From an uncultured Lachnospiraceae bacterium (GTDB taxonomy: Bacteria; Bacillota; Clostridia; Lachnospirales; Lachnospiraceae), in the NCBI GenBank assembly GCA_947574135.1, contig CANPIM010000005.1, positions 21,201-85,200 on the forward strand: a stretch of 64,000 nt of DNA. The letters run 5' to 3'. The notes under the pieces are model-generated. The model did no database searches. It had not been told where the DNA came from and worked only from the letters and a program-made list of their open reading frames with translations. Shown piece by piece: positions 25,353 through 35,868 of this stretch. The position numbers were made by a program, and so were the translations under genes. The stretch's first letter is position 1; every line of letters starts with the position of its first letter.

Positions 25353-25943
25353 CTGGGCTGCGTCTGTAATAATTTTCACGCATAAATCGTATCCCAGCAT
25401 ACCGCTGTCAAGGGTCATATGATAATTGCGACTGTCGCCCCATTTCATTCTGGTATAATGGCTGTAATAATTGTGGCGGCTGTTGTCCTTTTTTGCCATC
25501 AGCTTTTGAATCTCTGTGGCATTGTTAATTCCCGTGATCTCACTTACGCGTACCGCCCGGTGCACGTCGTCCGCATGGATGAAAACATTCAGGCATTCCA
25601 CTCCCGCTTTTCTCAAAATCACGTCCGCGCACCGCCCCAGGATTACACAGGGGCCTGCCTGCGCCAGCCGGAGAATAATGGCCTTTTGCACATCGTGAAT
25701 AGCCTCCTGGGTATCATGATAATAAATACTGGAAACCGCGCAGATGCCCTTTAAAATGGAATCCCTCTTGGAAATATCCTCCCCCTCGCTCTCTATAAGC
25801 TCTGGGTCAAAGCCGCTGGCCTTTGCGGTCTCATACACAATATCACGATCATAAAAGGGAATCCCAAGCTTTTCCGCAACCTGACAGCCAATGGAATGGC
25901 CTCCCGCGCCATATTCCCGGCCAATCGTAATGATTTTATTCAT
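25341..25943 (-). CDS. Cytidylate kinase-like family protein
   Basis: MNKIITIGREYGAGGHSIGCQVAEKLGIPFYDRDIVYETAKASGFDPELIESEGE...CVILGRCADVILR. Confidence 0.9.
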   Translation of the reverse strand: MNKIITIGREYGAGGHSIGCQVAEKLGIPFYDRDIVYETAKASGFDPELIESEGEDISKRDSILKGICAVSSIYYHDTQEAIHDVQKAIILRLAQAGPCVILGRCADVILRKAGVECLNVFIHADDVHRAVRVSEITGINNATEIQKLMAKKDNSRHNYYSHYTRMKWGDSRNYHMTLDSGMLGYDLCVKIITDAAQAVE

Positions 25944-26027
25944 ACCCTTTTCCTCCATCTTAGCGGTAGTCCGTTTTTTCTATCATACCATACGCCCCTT
26001 GTCCGCGCAATCAAATTTTCCCCGCTT

Positions 26028-26603
26028 CTATGCCAGGAGAAATTTTAGCAGAGGATTGTGAAGAAACATCCACATTAGAAAATTGCTGTTCATAATCATA
26101 TTTAAGGCGCTGCCGCCCCAGCTGCTGGTGGAAAAGACTCCGATAACCAAAAAGCCAATCCACACAAGCAGGATGCTCTCCAAAAATCCGGCCACAGCCC
26201 CCAGCATCTGATTGATCCCGTGAAGCAAGGGCAGGCTCGCTGCAAGGTGCAGGGCCCAGGCTGCCCCGTGCACCACCACGCTCACCAGCAGAAAGGTTAT
26301 CACAAAGGCTGCCAGCTGCAAGATCTGATCCGCCACAAATTCCGCAGCCATGTCCTCAAGGCCTAGGAGCCGAAGCATCTCCAAAAATTCTCCCTCGCCG
26401 CCGGATATGCGGCTCTGCAATAAGCTGTGCAGTCCTGTATTTTCCTTTAAAAATCCTGCAATATAGGGCACTGTCATAGATACCAGCCCCAGGGTAATCA
26501 CCCAGGCTGCAATGCCCACCAGCTTCCGAATCAGCCCCTTTCGGTATCCGTCCAGGGTGAATAGCACCACCAGCACCCCGACTCCTATCACCATTCCGTT
26601 CAT
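26028..26603 (-). CDS. CvpA family membrane protein
   Basis: VLFTLDGYRKGLIRKLVGIAAWVITLGLVSMTVPYIAGFL, four TM-like segments. Confidence 0.8.
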   Translation of the reverse strand: MNGMVIGVGVLVVLFTLDGYRKGLIRKLVGIAAWVITLGLVSMTVPYIAGFLKENTGLHSLLQSRISGGEGEFLEMLRLLGLEDMAAEFVADQILQLAAFVITFLLVSVVVHGAAWALHLAASLPLLHGINQMLGAVAGFLESILLVWIGFLVIGVFSTSSWGGSALNMIMNSNFLMWMFLHNPLLKFLLA

Positions 26604-26618
26604 ATTTCTGCCCGCCTT

Positions 26619-27824
26619 TTAATTTAACTTGATTACATCAGTCCGCTGGGGATGGACAATCACAAACCGGCGTCCCTGTAAGCTGTAGACATTTACCAGT
26701 GCCTCTGGGAAAGTTCCCTCATACCGGAGAACTCCCCCCTTGCTGTAAATGGCACATTCCGTATCATTATATACAATCACATTGTCGCCGGACAGCTTTA
26801 CCTGTGCATATTTCATGGCAAAGGCCTTCTCCAGCACAATGCCGCCCCTCTCATCATAAACCCGCAGCAAATAGGGAAGCTCCCCCTCCTGCTCAAAGAC
26901 CAGGCCAAATTCCCGGTTTCCAAAGCAGACACTTCGGATTTCTGTTTCCGCACCCACATTTCGGACCTCTTCCGAAATCTCCACCTCCTCCGGAATCTCC
27001 GCCCCTTCATAGATGGAAAAGCCATTCTCCCCTATGGCCACACAGGTGTCTCCGTCCAGATATTTCACCCGGGGAACCAAAATCCCCTCATAAAACCGGG
27101 AGGCCACGATTTTATCCACAAAATTGTCTCCCACAGAACCCAAATTATAAAATACCACGCAGGAATTTGCCGTTCCCCCGGAAATCTGCAAATAGGATAC
27201 GGCCAGCTTACTCCCGTCATGGGACAGGGAAATGGAGAGAGGCTGTCCCGTGTCTGCAAGACTACACTGGACATCCAGAAGCTTCGTTCCCTCCGCATCG
27301 TAGAGATAGATCCAGGTCACACTGCTGTCCTCCAGGAGTATAGCCGTCACCCCCTGGCGGGATACGGTTACCTGCTGCACCGGCAACAGCGTATCCACCT
27401 GGCCGGTGAGGCCGGATTCGTTAAAAATATATACCTGATTTCCTCCCCGATCCGCCAGCACAGCCGAGGGTCCGCAGATGCTTACAATGGGATCCTGAAT
27501 GCTAAATGGCTGGCTCCAGACCGGCTCATGGTTGAGATTCATGCAGGTGATGCCGTCCTTGCTGTATTTCAGCAGATGATCTCCATACTCCTCATAACGG
27601 GTGTTAATGGCATCCTGATGATCCATGCTGCTGATAACCTCATAGCTCTCATAGCTTCTGTTTTTATGATATTGTACCACGCCAAAGCAAAGGGCCACGA
27701 TAATAAAAATACACACCAAAACTCGCCCCACCACATTTGCCCGGTGCTGCAGCAGTTTCCGTGTGTATTGTTTCATATCGCTATGCGCATCCTCTTTTTT
27801 CCGAAATGGCATAATCTTTTGCAT
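26619..27824 (-). CDS. DUF5711-like membrane-anchored beta-propeller-like protein
   Basis: N-terminal TM then repeated beta-blade-like pattern; gene context CvpA-DUF5711-LysM. Confidence 0.6.
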   Translation of the reverse strand: MQKIMPFRKKEDAHSDMKQYTRKLLQHRANVVGRVLVCIFIIVALCFGVVQYHKNRSYESYEVISSMDHQDAINTRYEEYGDHLLKYSKDGITCMNLNHEPVWSQPFSIQDPIVSICGPSAVLADRGGNQVYIFNESGLTGQVDTLLPVQQVTVSRQGVTAILLEDSSVTWIYLYDAEGTKLLDVQCSLADTGQPLSISLSHDGSKLAVSYLQISGGTANSCVVFYNLGSVGDNFVDKIVASRFYEGILVPRVKYLDGDTCVAIGENGFSIYEGAEIPEEVEISEEVRNVGAETEIRSVCFGNREFGLVFEQEGELPYLLRVYDERGGIVLEKAFAMKYAQVKLSGDNVIVYNDTECAIYSKGGVLRYEGTFPEALVNVYSLQGRRFVIVHPQRTDVIKLN

Positions 27825-27870
27825 GTTTTGATTCCCTTTCTTCGCTAACGCCCATTATAGCACACTTCTC

Positions 27871-29217
27871 TCAAGGAAGCAAAATCTTTTCCCCCTCATA
27901 GATCATATTTATGTCATCAATATTATTCAGCCGGCAAATCTCCTTGATATATCTGTCATTCCCATATATCTTCCGGCTGATGCTTAACAGCGTGTCCCCC
28001 TTCTGAACAATATAGGATCCGGAAGCCTCCGCCGCCGGAGATGCGTGCTCCGGGGCCTCTCCGTTTTCCTGGCCGGATTCGGAGGCTCCGGCTTCTACTC
28101 CCGGCTCCATCCCCGAAGCTTCTGTGCCACTACCTTCCGCTCCATCTCCGGCTCCCGAACCGTCGCTTTCCGCTCCGGCTCCTGAACCGCCCTCTTCTGC
28201 TCCCATTGCCCCTTCTCCGGCGCTCCCGGCTCCCTCCGGATTTCCTCCCTCAGCTCCCACTGCTCCTTCTCCAATGCTCCCGGCTTCCTCTCCGGTTCCT
28301 CCTTCCGCTCCCTCTCCAGTGCTTCCGGCTTCTTCTCCGGTTCCTGGGGCTCCGGCCAGGACCTCCCCGGCGGAAAGACCCTGATTATTGTAGGCTGCTA
28401 TATGCTGTCCCTCCTCCGTGCCTGTCTTACCCATCCCCTGCTGAGCCTCCAGATTCTGTGTGAGATCCGTGAGAGCCAGCTCCACCTGTTCCATTTTTTC
28501 ATAGTTGTTTATCATGGTTACGCCGATGACCAGAACCACCAGAACCAGAAAGGTGCTGACTCCATAGAGGAAGGTCATAACCCGCTTCTGGCTGGACTGC
28601 TCCTTTCTCTCCTGGACCATGGTGCGGAAGCTTCTGGCTGCCCGATCCGTAAATTCCTCCCGGGAATCCACGCTTTTTCCTCCTCTTTTTTCCAGCATAT
28701 ATTGCTGCATGGGCTGATTCCTCTCATAGAAGATAAAATATCCCTGCTGACGCACCAGGCTTCCCTGCTCCATGGCAAAGAAGGCCTCCTCCCCCTCCGT
28801 GGGATCCTCCATAAACAATACCTTGTCCCACCCGGAAAAGCAGTTTCGGTGGCTGCTGAGAATCTCGTAGCTGATCTCCGGCGGAAAGCCCGGCGTGGAC
28901 AGAAACCATCCCAGGATTTCCTGTCCCGGAAAATATTGCTCCATTTCCTCATACACCCGCATCCACAGCTCTTCCGTAAATGCAATGGTTCCCTCCGCCC
29001 CTGCGCTCTCCTCCAGTCCCAGGGCACTGCGGATAAAAAGATAGGGCATTCCCTCCTGCTGCTGGGCCTCCCCCAGCAAAATCGCCCCCCGGGACTCCAG
29101 TATTTCTTCTTTGGCATACTGCTTTAAATATGTAACAACATAATCCTCCACATAAATTTTCCGCTTTTCTTCCGGTTCTCCCATCTGGCGGACATTTTTC
29201 GGAATTGTGATGCTCAT
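27871..29217 (-). CDS. Membrane protein: MPN/JAB-like N-domain, TM, low-complexity linker, C-terminal LysM (start at MSITIPKN)
   Basis: GAILLGEAQQQ...EILGWFLSTPGFPPEISYEILSSHRN; TM MTFLYGVSTFLVLVVLVIGVTMI; GSYIVQKGDTLLSISRKIYGNDRYIKEICRLNNIDDINMIYEGEKILLP. Confidence 0.75.
   Translation of the reverse strand: MSITIPKNVRQMGEPEEKRKIYVEDYVVTYLKQYAKEEILESRGAILLGEAQQQEGMPYLFIRSALGLEESAGAEGTIAFTEELWMRVYEEMEQYFPGQEILGWFLSTPGFPPEISYEILSSHRNCFSGWDKVLFMEDPTEGEEAFFAMEQGSLVRQQGYFIFYERNQPMQQYMLEKRGGKSVDSREEFTDRAARSFRTMVQERKEQSSQKRVMTFLYGVSTFLVLVVLVIGVTMINNYEKMEQVELALTDLTQNLEAQQGMGKTGTEEGQHIAAYNNQGLSAGEVLAGAPGTGEEAGSTGEGAEGGTGEEAGSIGEGAVGAEGGNPEGAGSAGEGAMGAEEGGSGAGAESDGSGAGDGAEGSGTEASGMEPGVEAGASESGQENGEAPEHASPAAEASGSYIVQKGDTLLSISRKIYGNDRYIKEICRLNNIDDINMIYEGEKILLP
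28040..28375 (-). repeat. Coding low-complexity Gly/Glu/Ala/Ser repeat linker
   Basis: GAPGTGEEAGSTGEGAEGGTGEEAGSIGEGAVGAEGGNPEGAGSAGEGAMGAEEGGSGAG... Confidence 0.9.
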
Positions 29218-29417
29218 CTTTCCCACCTCGCTTGTCCTCTTTTCTCCGCAGGCCGGAGAATTGCTTTTAGAAAGATGGTACCACAGAGATCTGGCATTTT
29301 TTAGCAAAGGCTGTCGGCACGGGGGTAAAACTGGGTGACAGGGTACGACAAAAAATGAGAGCAGCCTGTTTGACACAAGCCGCCCTCTATCTATACATAT
29401 TTATTTTCTGCCAGCTC

Positions 29418-30356
29418 CTACAGCCAGCCCTTCACCTGCTCATACACCCCATTACCGTCCAGCTTATATTTCTCCAGAAGCTTCACAGCCGGGCCGGACT
29501 CCCCAAAGGTATCCTGCACGCCGATGCGCAGCACCGGGGTGGGAGCCTTCTCCGAGAGCACCTCGCAGACCGCACTGCCCAAGCCGCCGATAACGGAATG
29601 CTCCTCCACAGTAACCACCTTGCCGGTTTCCTTGGCCGCAGCCACCACCAGCTCCTCGTCCAGAGGCTTAATGGTATGGATATTGATGACCTTGGCGGAA
29701 ATGCCGTCAGCGGCCAGCTTTTCGGCAGCCTCCAAAGCGCTATTCACGCAAAGCCCTGTGGCAATGATGGTCACATCCTTGCCCTCTCTTAAGGTCACGC
29801 CCTTGCCAATCTGGAATTTATAGGTAGCCTCATCATTCACCACAGGAACAGCCAGACGGCCAAACCGAAGATATACCGGTCCCATATAGGCGGCGGCAGC
29901 CTTTACGGCAGCTCTTGCCTCCACATCGTCACAGGGATTGATGACTACCATTCCGGGGATGGTGCGCATCAGGGCAATGTCCTCGTTGCACTGATGGGTG
30001 GCGCCGTCCTCGCCCACGGAAATGCCCGCATGGGTAGCGCCGATTTTTACATTCAAATGGGTATAGCCGATGGAATTGCGAACCTGCTCAAAGGCACGTC
30101 CCGCCGCAAACATGGCAAAGGAGCTTACAAAGGGAATCTTACCTATGGTAGCCGCGCCGGCTGCAATGCCCATCATATTTCCCTCTGCGATTCCGCAGTC
30201 AAAAAAGCGATCCGGATATTCCTTTTTAAAGACACCAGTCTTGGTTGCTCCGGCTAAGTCCGCGTCAAACACGATCACCTGAGGATTCTCTGCGCCCAGC
30301 TCCTTCAGGGCCTGTCCGTAGCTGTCTCTGGTTGCAACTTTCTTTACATCTGACAT
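29418..30356 (-). CDS. Transketolase, C-terminal subunit
   Basis: MSDVKKVATRDSYGQALKELGAENPQVIVFDADLAGATKTGVFKKEYPDRFFDCGIAEGNMMGIAAG. Confidence 0.93.
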   Translation of the reverse strand: MSDVKKVATRDSYGQALKELGAENPQVIVFDADLAGATKTGVFKKEYPDRFFDCGIAEGNMMGIAAGAATIGKIPFVSSFAMFAAGRAFEQVRNSIGYTHLNVKIGATHAGISVGEDGATHQCNEDIALMRTIPGMVVINPCDDVEARAAVKAAAAYMGPVYLRFGRLAVPVVNDEATYKFQIGKGVTLREGKDVTIIATGLCVNSALEAAEKLAADGISAKVINIHTIKPLDEELVVAAAKETGKVVTVEEHSVIGGLGSAVCEVLSEKAPTPVLRIGVQDTFGESGPAVKLLEKYKLDGNGVYEQVKGWL

Positions 30357-31183
30357 AATGCCTCACCTGCCTTTTCCAATTCTGCCATTGCAATGGCGTA
30401 TTCCTCATCGTTGGGAGCCTTTCCATGCCATCCGGCATTATTTTCCATAAAGGAAACTCCCTTGCCCTTTACACTCTTTACAATAATCGCTGTGGGCATT
30501 CCCTTGATTTCCCGCGCCTCGTCAAAGGCTGCCTTTAGCTTGTCAAAATCATGGGCATCGTCCACATTGATCACGTGGAAATTAAATGCCTCAAACTTCT
30601 TGTCGATGGGATAGGGGGAACAAACATCCGCAATATTTCCGTCAATCTGCAGGCCGTTATTGTCCACGATCACAACCAGGTTGTCCAGGTTCTTATGGCC
30701 GGCAAACATGGAAGCCTCCCACACCTGGCCCTCCTGAATCTCGCCGTCCCCAAGAAGCGTGTATACACGATAATCTGCATGGTCAATCTTCCCGGCCAGA
30801 GCCATGCCTACAGCCGCGGAAATTCCCTGGCCAAGGGAGCCGCTGGACATGTCCAGACCCGGTGTATGCTGCATACAGGGATGTCCCTGCAAATGAGAGC
30901 CAATATGGCGCAGTGTAGGCAGGTCCTCCTTGGGGAAGAAGCCTCTCTCAGCCAGCGTCGCGTAAAGTCCCGGTGCCGTATGACCCTTGGACAGCACAAA
31001 GCGATCCCTGTCAGCCTTCTTGGGATCCTTGGGATCAATATTCATTTCCTCAAAATACAGATATGTAAACACCTCTGTAGCGGAAAGCGAACCACCCGGA
31101 TGTCCGGCTTTTGCACTGTGAACGGAGGTAATGATGCTCTTACGAATCTCGTTCGCAGTCTTTTGAAGTTCTAACTTGTTCAT
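30344..31183 (-). CDS. Transketolase, N-terminal subunit (start at MNKLELQ)
   Basis: AGHPGGSLSATEVFTYLYF...DRFVLSKGHTAPGLYATLAERG...TLLGDGEIQEGQVWEASMFAGHKNLDNLVVIVDNNGLQIDG. Confidence 0.93.
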   Translation of the reverse strand: MNKLELQKTANEIRKSIITSVHSAKAGHPGGSLSATEVFTYLYFEEMNIDPKDPKKADRDRFVLSKGHTAPGLYATLAERGFFPKEDLPTLRHIGSHLQGHPCMQHTPGLDMSSGSLGQGISAAVGMALAGKIDHADYRVYTLLGDGEIQEGQVWEASMFAGHKNLDNLVVIVDNNGLQIDGNIADVCSPYPIDKKFEAFNFHVINVDDAHDFDKLKAAFDEAREIKGMPTAIIVKSVKGKGVSFMENNAGWHGKAPNDEEYAIAMAELEKAGEALCQM

Positions 31184-31263
31184 TTTTTTCCCACCTTTAC
31201 ATTTTAATAAAATTTCTTCTTTTAGTATACCCACTGGAGCTTGGAAGGTCAAGCAAATTAATT

Positions 31264-31860
31264 TTACAGCTCCACCCGTCCCTCCAGAGCACGCAAAAGC
31301 GTCACCTCATCAATATACTCCAGATCACCCCCCACAGGCACGCCGCTGGCAATCCTGGTCACCCGGATACCCGAGGGCTTGATAAGCTTGCTCAGATACA
31401 TGGCAGTGGTCTCTCCCTCTAAGCTTGAGTTGGTGGCAATAATCACCTCGTCCACCTCCCCCTGGAGCCGCTGCATCAATTCCTTTAAGCGGATATCCGC
31501 CGGTCCGATTCCCAGCATGGGGGAGATGGCCCCGTGGAGCACATGGTAAACCCCCTCATACTTCCCGGTTTTTTCGTAGGCTGCCAGATCCCGGGTATTC
31601 TCCACCACCATAATGGTGCGGTGATCCCGTTTGGCATTCCTGCAGATAGGGCAGAGCTCCTCGTCTGTCATGGTGCAGCACTGCTTGCAGTACCGCACAT
31701 TTTTTTTCGCCTCGATAATGGCCGAGGATAAGGCCTCCGCCTGCTCCACAGGCATATTCACAATATGAAAAGCCAACCGCTGCGCCGTCTTGCTTCCAAT
31801 CCCCGGAAGCGCAGACAGGTTCTCAATCAGACGGCTGATGGGACTGCTGTAGTAATCCAT
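31264..31860 (-). CDS. recR: Recombination mediator RecR
   Basis: [29 protein letters not shown], four-Cys zinc motif, [18 protein letters not shown]. Confidence 0.97.
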   Translation of the reverse strand: MDYYSSPISRLIENLSALPGIGSKTAQRLAFHIVNMPVEQAEALSSAIIEAKKNVRYCKQCCTMTDEELCPICRNAKRDHRTIMVVENTRDLAAYEKTGKYEGVYHVLHGAISPMLGIGPADIRLKELMQRLQGEVDEVIIATNSSLEGETTAMYLSKLIKPSGIRVTRIASGVPVGGDLEYIDEVTLLRALEGRVEL

Positions 31861-32216
31861 TAGAACGGCATGCCTCCCAGACCGCCCATTCCGCCGGTAA
31901 GCTTAGACATGGCGGCCGCCGTCTCCTCCTCCATCTGGCGCAGGGCCTGGTTGGTGGCAGCCATAATGAGATCCTCCAGCATTTCCACATCATCCGGATC
32001 CACCACCTCCTGGGACAGCTTCACCTTTGTGACCTCCTTCTTGCCGCTGACCGTCACCTCCACGGCTCCACCGCCGGCCGCTGCCGTAAACTCCTTGGTC
32101 TCCAGCTCCTTCTGGCTCTCCTCCATCTGGCGCTGCATCCGCTGGGCCTGCTTCATCAGGTTATTCATATTTCCGGGCATTCCCATTCCTCCGGGAAATC
32201 CGCCTCTCTTTGCCAT
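31860..32216 (-). CDS. YbaB/EbfC family nucleoid-associated protein
   Basis: [78 protein letters not shown]. Confidence 0.96.
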   Translation of the reverse strand: MAKRGGFPGGMGMPGNMNNLMKQAQRMQRQMEESQKELETKEFTAAAGGGAVEVTVSGKKEVTKVKLSQEVVDPDDVEMLEDLIMAATNQALRQMEEETAAAMSKLTGGMGGLGGMPF

Positions 32217-32325
32217 GTTTCCTTCCTCCTGTTTTATCTTTTCTCTCTATTTTCTATAATATTCCATTCTATCTCAATGATTCCCCTCCAGTCAACCAAA
32301 AAGCCGGAGAAATCCTCCACAGTCT

Positions 32326-33978
32326 CTAGTCCTCCTCCAGCTCTATCTCCATGTGAATCACCTTTTCAATATCAATGGCCTTTATATTCCTGTTGGGATC
32401 TGTCTGCGCCGATGCCACCTGCACCTGTATTTTCCGCTGAATGCGCCGTTCTATAAGCTCCTCCAGCTGGGCAATATGATCTGCCTGCTTTAAGCTCTCC
32501 TCTGCCAGGGAATTTCTGGCAATAATGCCAAGCTTATTGTCTCCCAGAGCCTTTAACCGGGCGTCCTTAAGCATAACCTTCAGGCTGGGATGAGACTGAT
32601 TCACAATGGAATGCCAGTTTTGCACCACCAGCTCCACATCCTCTGACAGCGCAGGCTCTAAGGCTTCCGCTCCCTCCTCCGGCCCAGGGCCATATGCCGC
32701 CGGGTTTCCGCCGGGAACGCCGTATCCGCCGAAGCTGCCGGCCGCTCCAAAATTTCCGCCTGGGCCGCCGTATCCGCCTCCCGCTGCCAGGGCATGCAAA
32801 GCTTCCGGAGTAAGGCCGCCCATTCCTTCCTCCACCTGCTTTTCCAGAGCCCGCAGCCGATCCAAAAGCCCGTCCTGGCTGGACTCCATGGCCGGTTTAC
32901 ATAACTTTATCAAGGCAACCTCCACCAGCACCCGCTTCTGGGTGGCATACTTGATCTGCCCTCCCAGCTCAGAGAAAATCCGAATATACCGCATAAGGGT
33001 ATCTGTCTCCACCATCTGGGCCTCCTGGCGAAGCTGGTTGAGATTTTCCATGGAAACGTCCAGCACCTCCTCCATCTGTTCCGAGCTTTTCAGCAGAAGA
33101 AGATTCCTCAGGTACCAGGTAAAATCCGTGACAAACTGGGACAGCTCCCGGCCCCCCATGACCAGCTGCTCCACATCCTCCATGACCGCCACCAGATTTC
33201 CCGCCAGCACCTTGCGCAGCAGGCTGCTATACACATCCGTATCCACGGCCCCCAGCACCTCCAGCACATGGTCATAGGTCAGCTTTTGGTCCAGGTAAAA
33301 GGCGATGCACTGATCCAAAAGGCTTAAAGCGTCCCGCATGGAGCCGTCCGCCGCCTTGGCAATGTATCGCAGGGCCTTTTCCTCCGTCTCCACCTGCTCT
33401 GCCCTGGTCAGCTCCTCCAGCCGGGCGGTAATGACATCCGCCGTAATTCTCCGGAAATCATACCGCTGACACCGGGACAGAATGGTCACGGGAATCTTGT
33501 GGGCTTCCGTGGTTGCCAAAATAAAAATCACATAGGAGGGCGGCTCCTCCAGGGTTTTAAGCAGGGCATTGAAGGCGCCCATGGACAGCATATGCACCTC
33601 GTCGATAATGTAAACCTTATAACGCCCCTCTGTGGGAGAATAGGCCACCTCATCCCGGATTTCCCGGATATTGTCCACGCCATTGTTGGAGGCCGCGTCA
33701 ATCTCAATGACATTCATGGAGCTGCCCGCTGCAATGGCACGACAGGAAGGGCATTCCCCGCAGGGATTGCCCTCCACCGGCTGCTCGCAGTTTACCGCCC
33801 TGGCAAATATTTTTGCTATGGTGGTCTTTCCCGTTCCCCGGGTCCCGCAGAACAGATAGGCATGACCGATACGGCCCGCCTTCAGCTGATTTTTTAAGGT
33901 TGTCACAATATGCTCCTGTCCCTTCACATCCTGAAACTCCCTGGGACGGAACTTTCGGTAAAGCGCCATATAAGACAT
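32326..33978 (-). CDS. dnaX: DNA polymerase III subunit gamma/tau
   Basis: MSYMALYRKFRPREFQDVKGQEHIVTTLKNQLKAGRIGHAYLFCGTRGTGKTTIAKIFARAVNC. Confidence 0.97.
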   Translation of the reverse strand: MSYMALYRKFRPREFQDVKGQEHIVTTLKNQLKAGRIGHAYLFCGTRGTGKTTIAKIFARAVNCEQPVEGNPCGECPSCRAIAAGSSMNVIEIDAASNNGVDNIREIRDEVAYSPTEGRYKVYIIDEVHMLSMGAFNALLKTLEEPPSYVIFILATTEAHKIPVTILSRCQRYDFRRITADVITARLEELTRAEQVETEEKALRYIAKAADGSMRDALSLLDQCIAFYLDQKLTYDHVLEVLGAVDTDVYSSLLRKVLAGNLVAVMEDVEQLVMGGRELSQFVTDFTWYLRNLLLLKSSEQMEEVLDVSMENLNQLRQEAQMVETDTLMRYIRIFSELGGQIKYATQKRVLVEVALIKLCKPAMESSQDGLLDRLRALEKQVEEGMGGLTPEALHALAAGGGYGGPGGNFGAAGSFGGYGVPGGNPAAYGPGPEEGAEALEPALSEDVELVVQNWHSIVNQSHPSLKVMLKDARLKALGDNKLGIIARNSLAEESLKQADHIAQLEELIERRIQRKIQVQVASAQTDPNRNIKAIDIEKVIHMEIELEED

Positions 33979-33983
33979 GGTTT

Positions 33984-35057
33984 TTAATCTCCAAAGCTGA
34001 TGCCTATCATTTTGGCTTCTTTAATAATAGAGGAATCCGGGTCCACAAATTTAAGCTTTCCAGCCGATTTCTCCAAGGGAACCCGGGTGGTCTCCCCATT
34101 GACGATTCCGATCATATAGCCATAATCCTCCTCCGCAATGGCCTGGGCCGCCGCAGCTCCCAGACGAGTGGAAAGCACCCGGTCATAGGGACAGGGACTG
34201 CCTCCCCGCTGGGTATGTCCCGGTACGGTGACCCGCACCTCGATGCCCAGCTTCTCGGAAAGCTGGTCGGCAATCTCATAGGACACAGCCGGATAGGAAT
34301 AGGTTTTCATAAACTCCTTTAAATCCTTCTTGGACATCTCCGCCCGCTCCTTGGGGATGGCTCCCTCGGCCACGGCCAGAATGGTAAAGCCCTTCTTCTG
34401 CTTATTCCGGTTCTCAATGGCCTTGCAAATTTTCTTAATATCATAGGGAATCTCCGGGATCAGAATAATATCCGCGCCCCCGGCAATGCCTGCGTGAAGG
34501 GTGAGCTGGCCCACCTTATGCCCCATAACCTCCACAATAAACACCCGTCCGTGGGAGGCCGCCGTGGTATGAATGCAGTCAATACAGTTGGTGGCAATGT
34601 CCACAGCGCTTTGGAACCCAAAGGTCATATCCGTGCCGTAAATATCATTGTCAATGGTCTTAGGCATATGGAGGATATTCAGTCCCTCCTCCCGAAGCAG
34701 ATTGGCTGTTTTCTGGGTGCCGTTTCCTCCCAGAATCACCAGGCAGTCCAGGCGCAGCTTGTGATAGGTGTGCTTCATGGCCTCCACCTTATCCAGACCG
34801 TTCTCGTCCGGTACCCGCATCTGCTTAAAGGCCTGGCGGGAGCTTCCCAGAATGGTGCCGCCCTTTGTGAGAATGCCGGAAAAATCCCTGCCTGTGAGCA
34901 TCCGGTAATTTCCATAAATCAAGCCCTTATAGCCCTCCTCAAAGCCGTACAGCTCTACCTCCTCATACACATTGCAAACACCCTTTACAATCCCGCGCAT
35001 GGTGGCATTCAGAGCCTGGCAGTCTCCTCCGCTGGTCAGCATTCCAATCCTTTTCAT
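33984..35057 (-). CDS. pfkA: 6-phosphofructokinase (start at MKRIGMLTSGGD)
   Basis: MKRIGMLTSGGDCQALNATMRGIV...TIDNDIYGTDMTFGFQSAVDIA...VTVPGHTQRGGSPCPYDRVLSTRLG. Confidence 0.93.
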   Translation of the reverse strand: MKRIGMLTSGGDCQALNATMRGIVKGVCNVYEEVELYGFEEGYKGLIYGNYRMLTGRDFSGILTKGGTILGSSRQAFKQMRVPDENGLDKVEAMKHTYHKLRLDCLVILGGNGTQKTANLLREEGLNILHMPKTIDNDIYGTDMTFGFQSAVDIATNCIDCIHTTAASHGRVFIVEVMGHKVGQLTLHAGIAGGADIILIPEIPYDIKKICKAIENRNKQKKGFTILAVAEGAIPKERAEMSKKDLKEFMKTYSYPAVSYEIADQLSEKLGIEVRVTVPGHTQRGGSPCPYDRVLSTRLGAAAAQAIAEEDYGYMIGIVNGETTRVPLEKSAGKLKFVDPDSSIIKEAKMIGISFGD

Positions 35058-35092
35058 AAGCAATCTCCTCCATTTCTCATTATTTCTCATCT

Positions 35093-35122
35093 ACCCTCCG
35101 TGTGCCCTTGTACACGGAGGGT
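35093..35122. other. Stem-loop upstream of pfkA
   Basis: ACCCTCCGTGT-GCCCTTGT-ACACGGAGGGT, 11-bp perfect stem; no long T tract on the minus strand. Confidence 0.6.
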
Positions 35123-35171
35123 ATGATTTCCTTCCCGCTTCTCCAAGCCAGCTTTTTAGAACATATGTTCT

Positions 35172-35849
35172 TTACAATTCTATCCTCTGGTTGGGCAGAT
35201 CCTCCACCCGTTTCATCCCGGAGCCCCGTCCCTCATTTTTGTATTTTCTCACAGCCAGAAATACGGTTAAAATCAGAAGAACAATGCTGATGGCAAACAT
35301 AATCCGCACTGCTGTAAAGCTTACAAACTTAATCACCAGAGGCTCCCCCATGGCATCCAGCTCGCTCTGGGTATATCCCATATCCTCCAGATACTCATAG
35401 AAATATCCGGCCAGCTCATCATCCATAACGTCCACAACTCCGGTCATATATTTTTCCGTAGTAGGCTCTGGTCCTCCCATCAGGTATTCGTAGGTTTCAT
35501 CCGAGATTTTCCCCAGATCGCTCACGTCTACCTCCCGTCCCTTTAAGCCCACATACCCCGTAGCCGTGGGGATCAGATAATAGCGGCCGTTTTTGCTGCT
35601 GTGGGTGCTTCCATCCTTATATTTGGTGGTTGCGGTTTCCGTGGCAAAGTAGTCGATGACAAACGGTACATTTCCCTCCACATGACTGCCTACCTTGAAC
35701 TCCTCTCCATCCAGCATGTCCTCAAAGCTGACAATGGGCTTTAGGGAAACCACAAAATCCCTGACATTCATATAAAACATCCCGCCGGCAAAAGCCAGAA
35801 GGATCCACATTTCGATTCCCATTGCCCTGAAAAATCTTTTGATATCCAT
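35172..35849 (-). CDS. Membrane protein of unknown function
   Basis: Two TM segments flanking an extracytoplasmic domain; intact ORF. Confidence 0.7.
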   Translation of the reverse strand: MDIKRFFRAMGIEMWILLAFAGGMFYMNVRDFVVSLKPIVSFEDMLDGEEFKVGSHVEGNVPFVIDYFATETATTKYKDGSTHSSKNGRYYLIPTATGYVGLKGREVDVSDLGKISDETYEYLMGGPEPTTEKYMTGVVDVMDDELAGYFYEYLEDMGYTQSELDAMGEPLVIKFVSFTAVRIMFAISIVLLILTVFLAVRKYKNEGRGSGMKRVEDLPNQRIEL

Positions 35850-35868
35850 ATCTTTTCTCCCCCTGTGT

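Noticed and set aside
30344-31252. Longer transketolase start (MTFQAPVG...)
   Set aside because: Family N-terminus starts at MNKLELQ, preceded by an AAAGGTGGG-like RBS.
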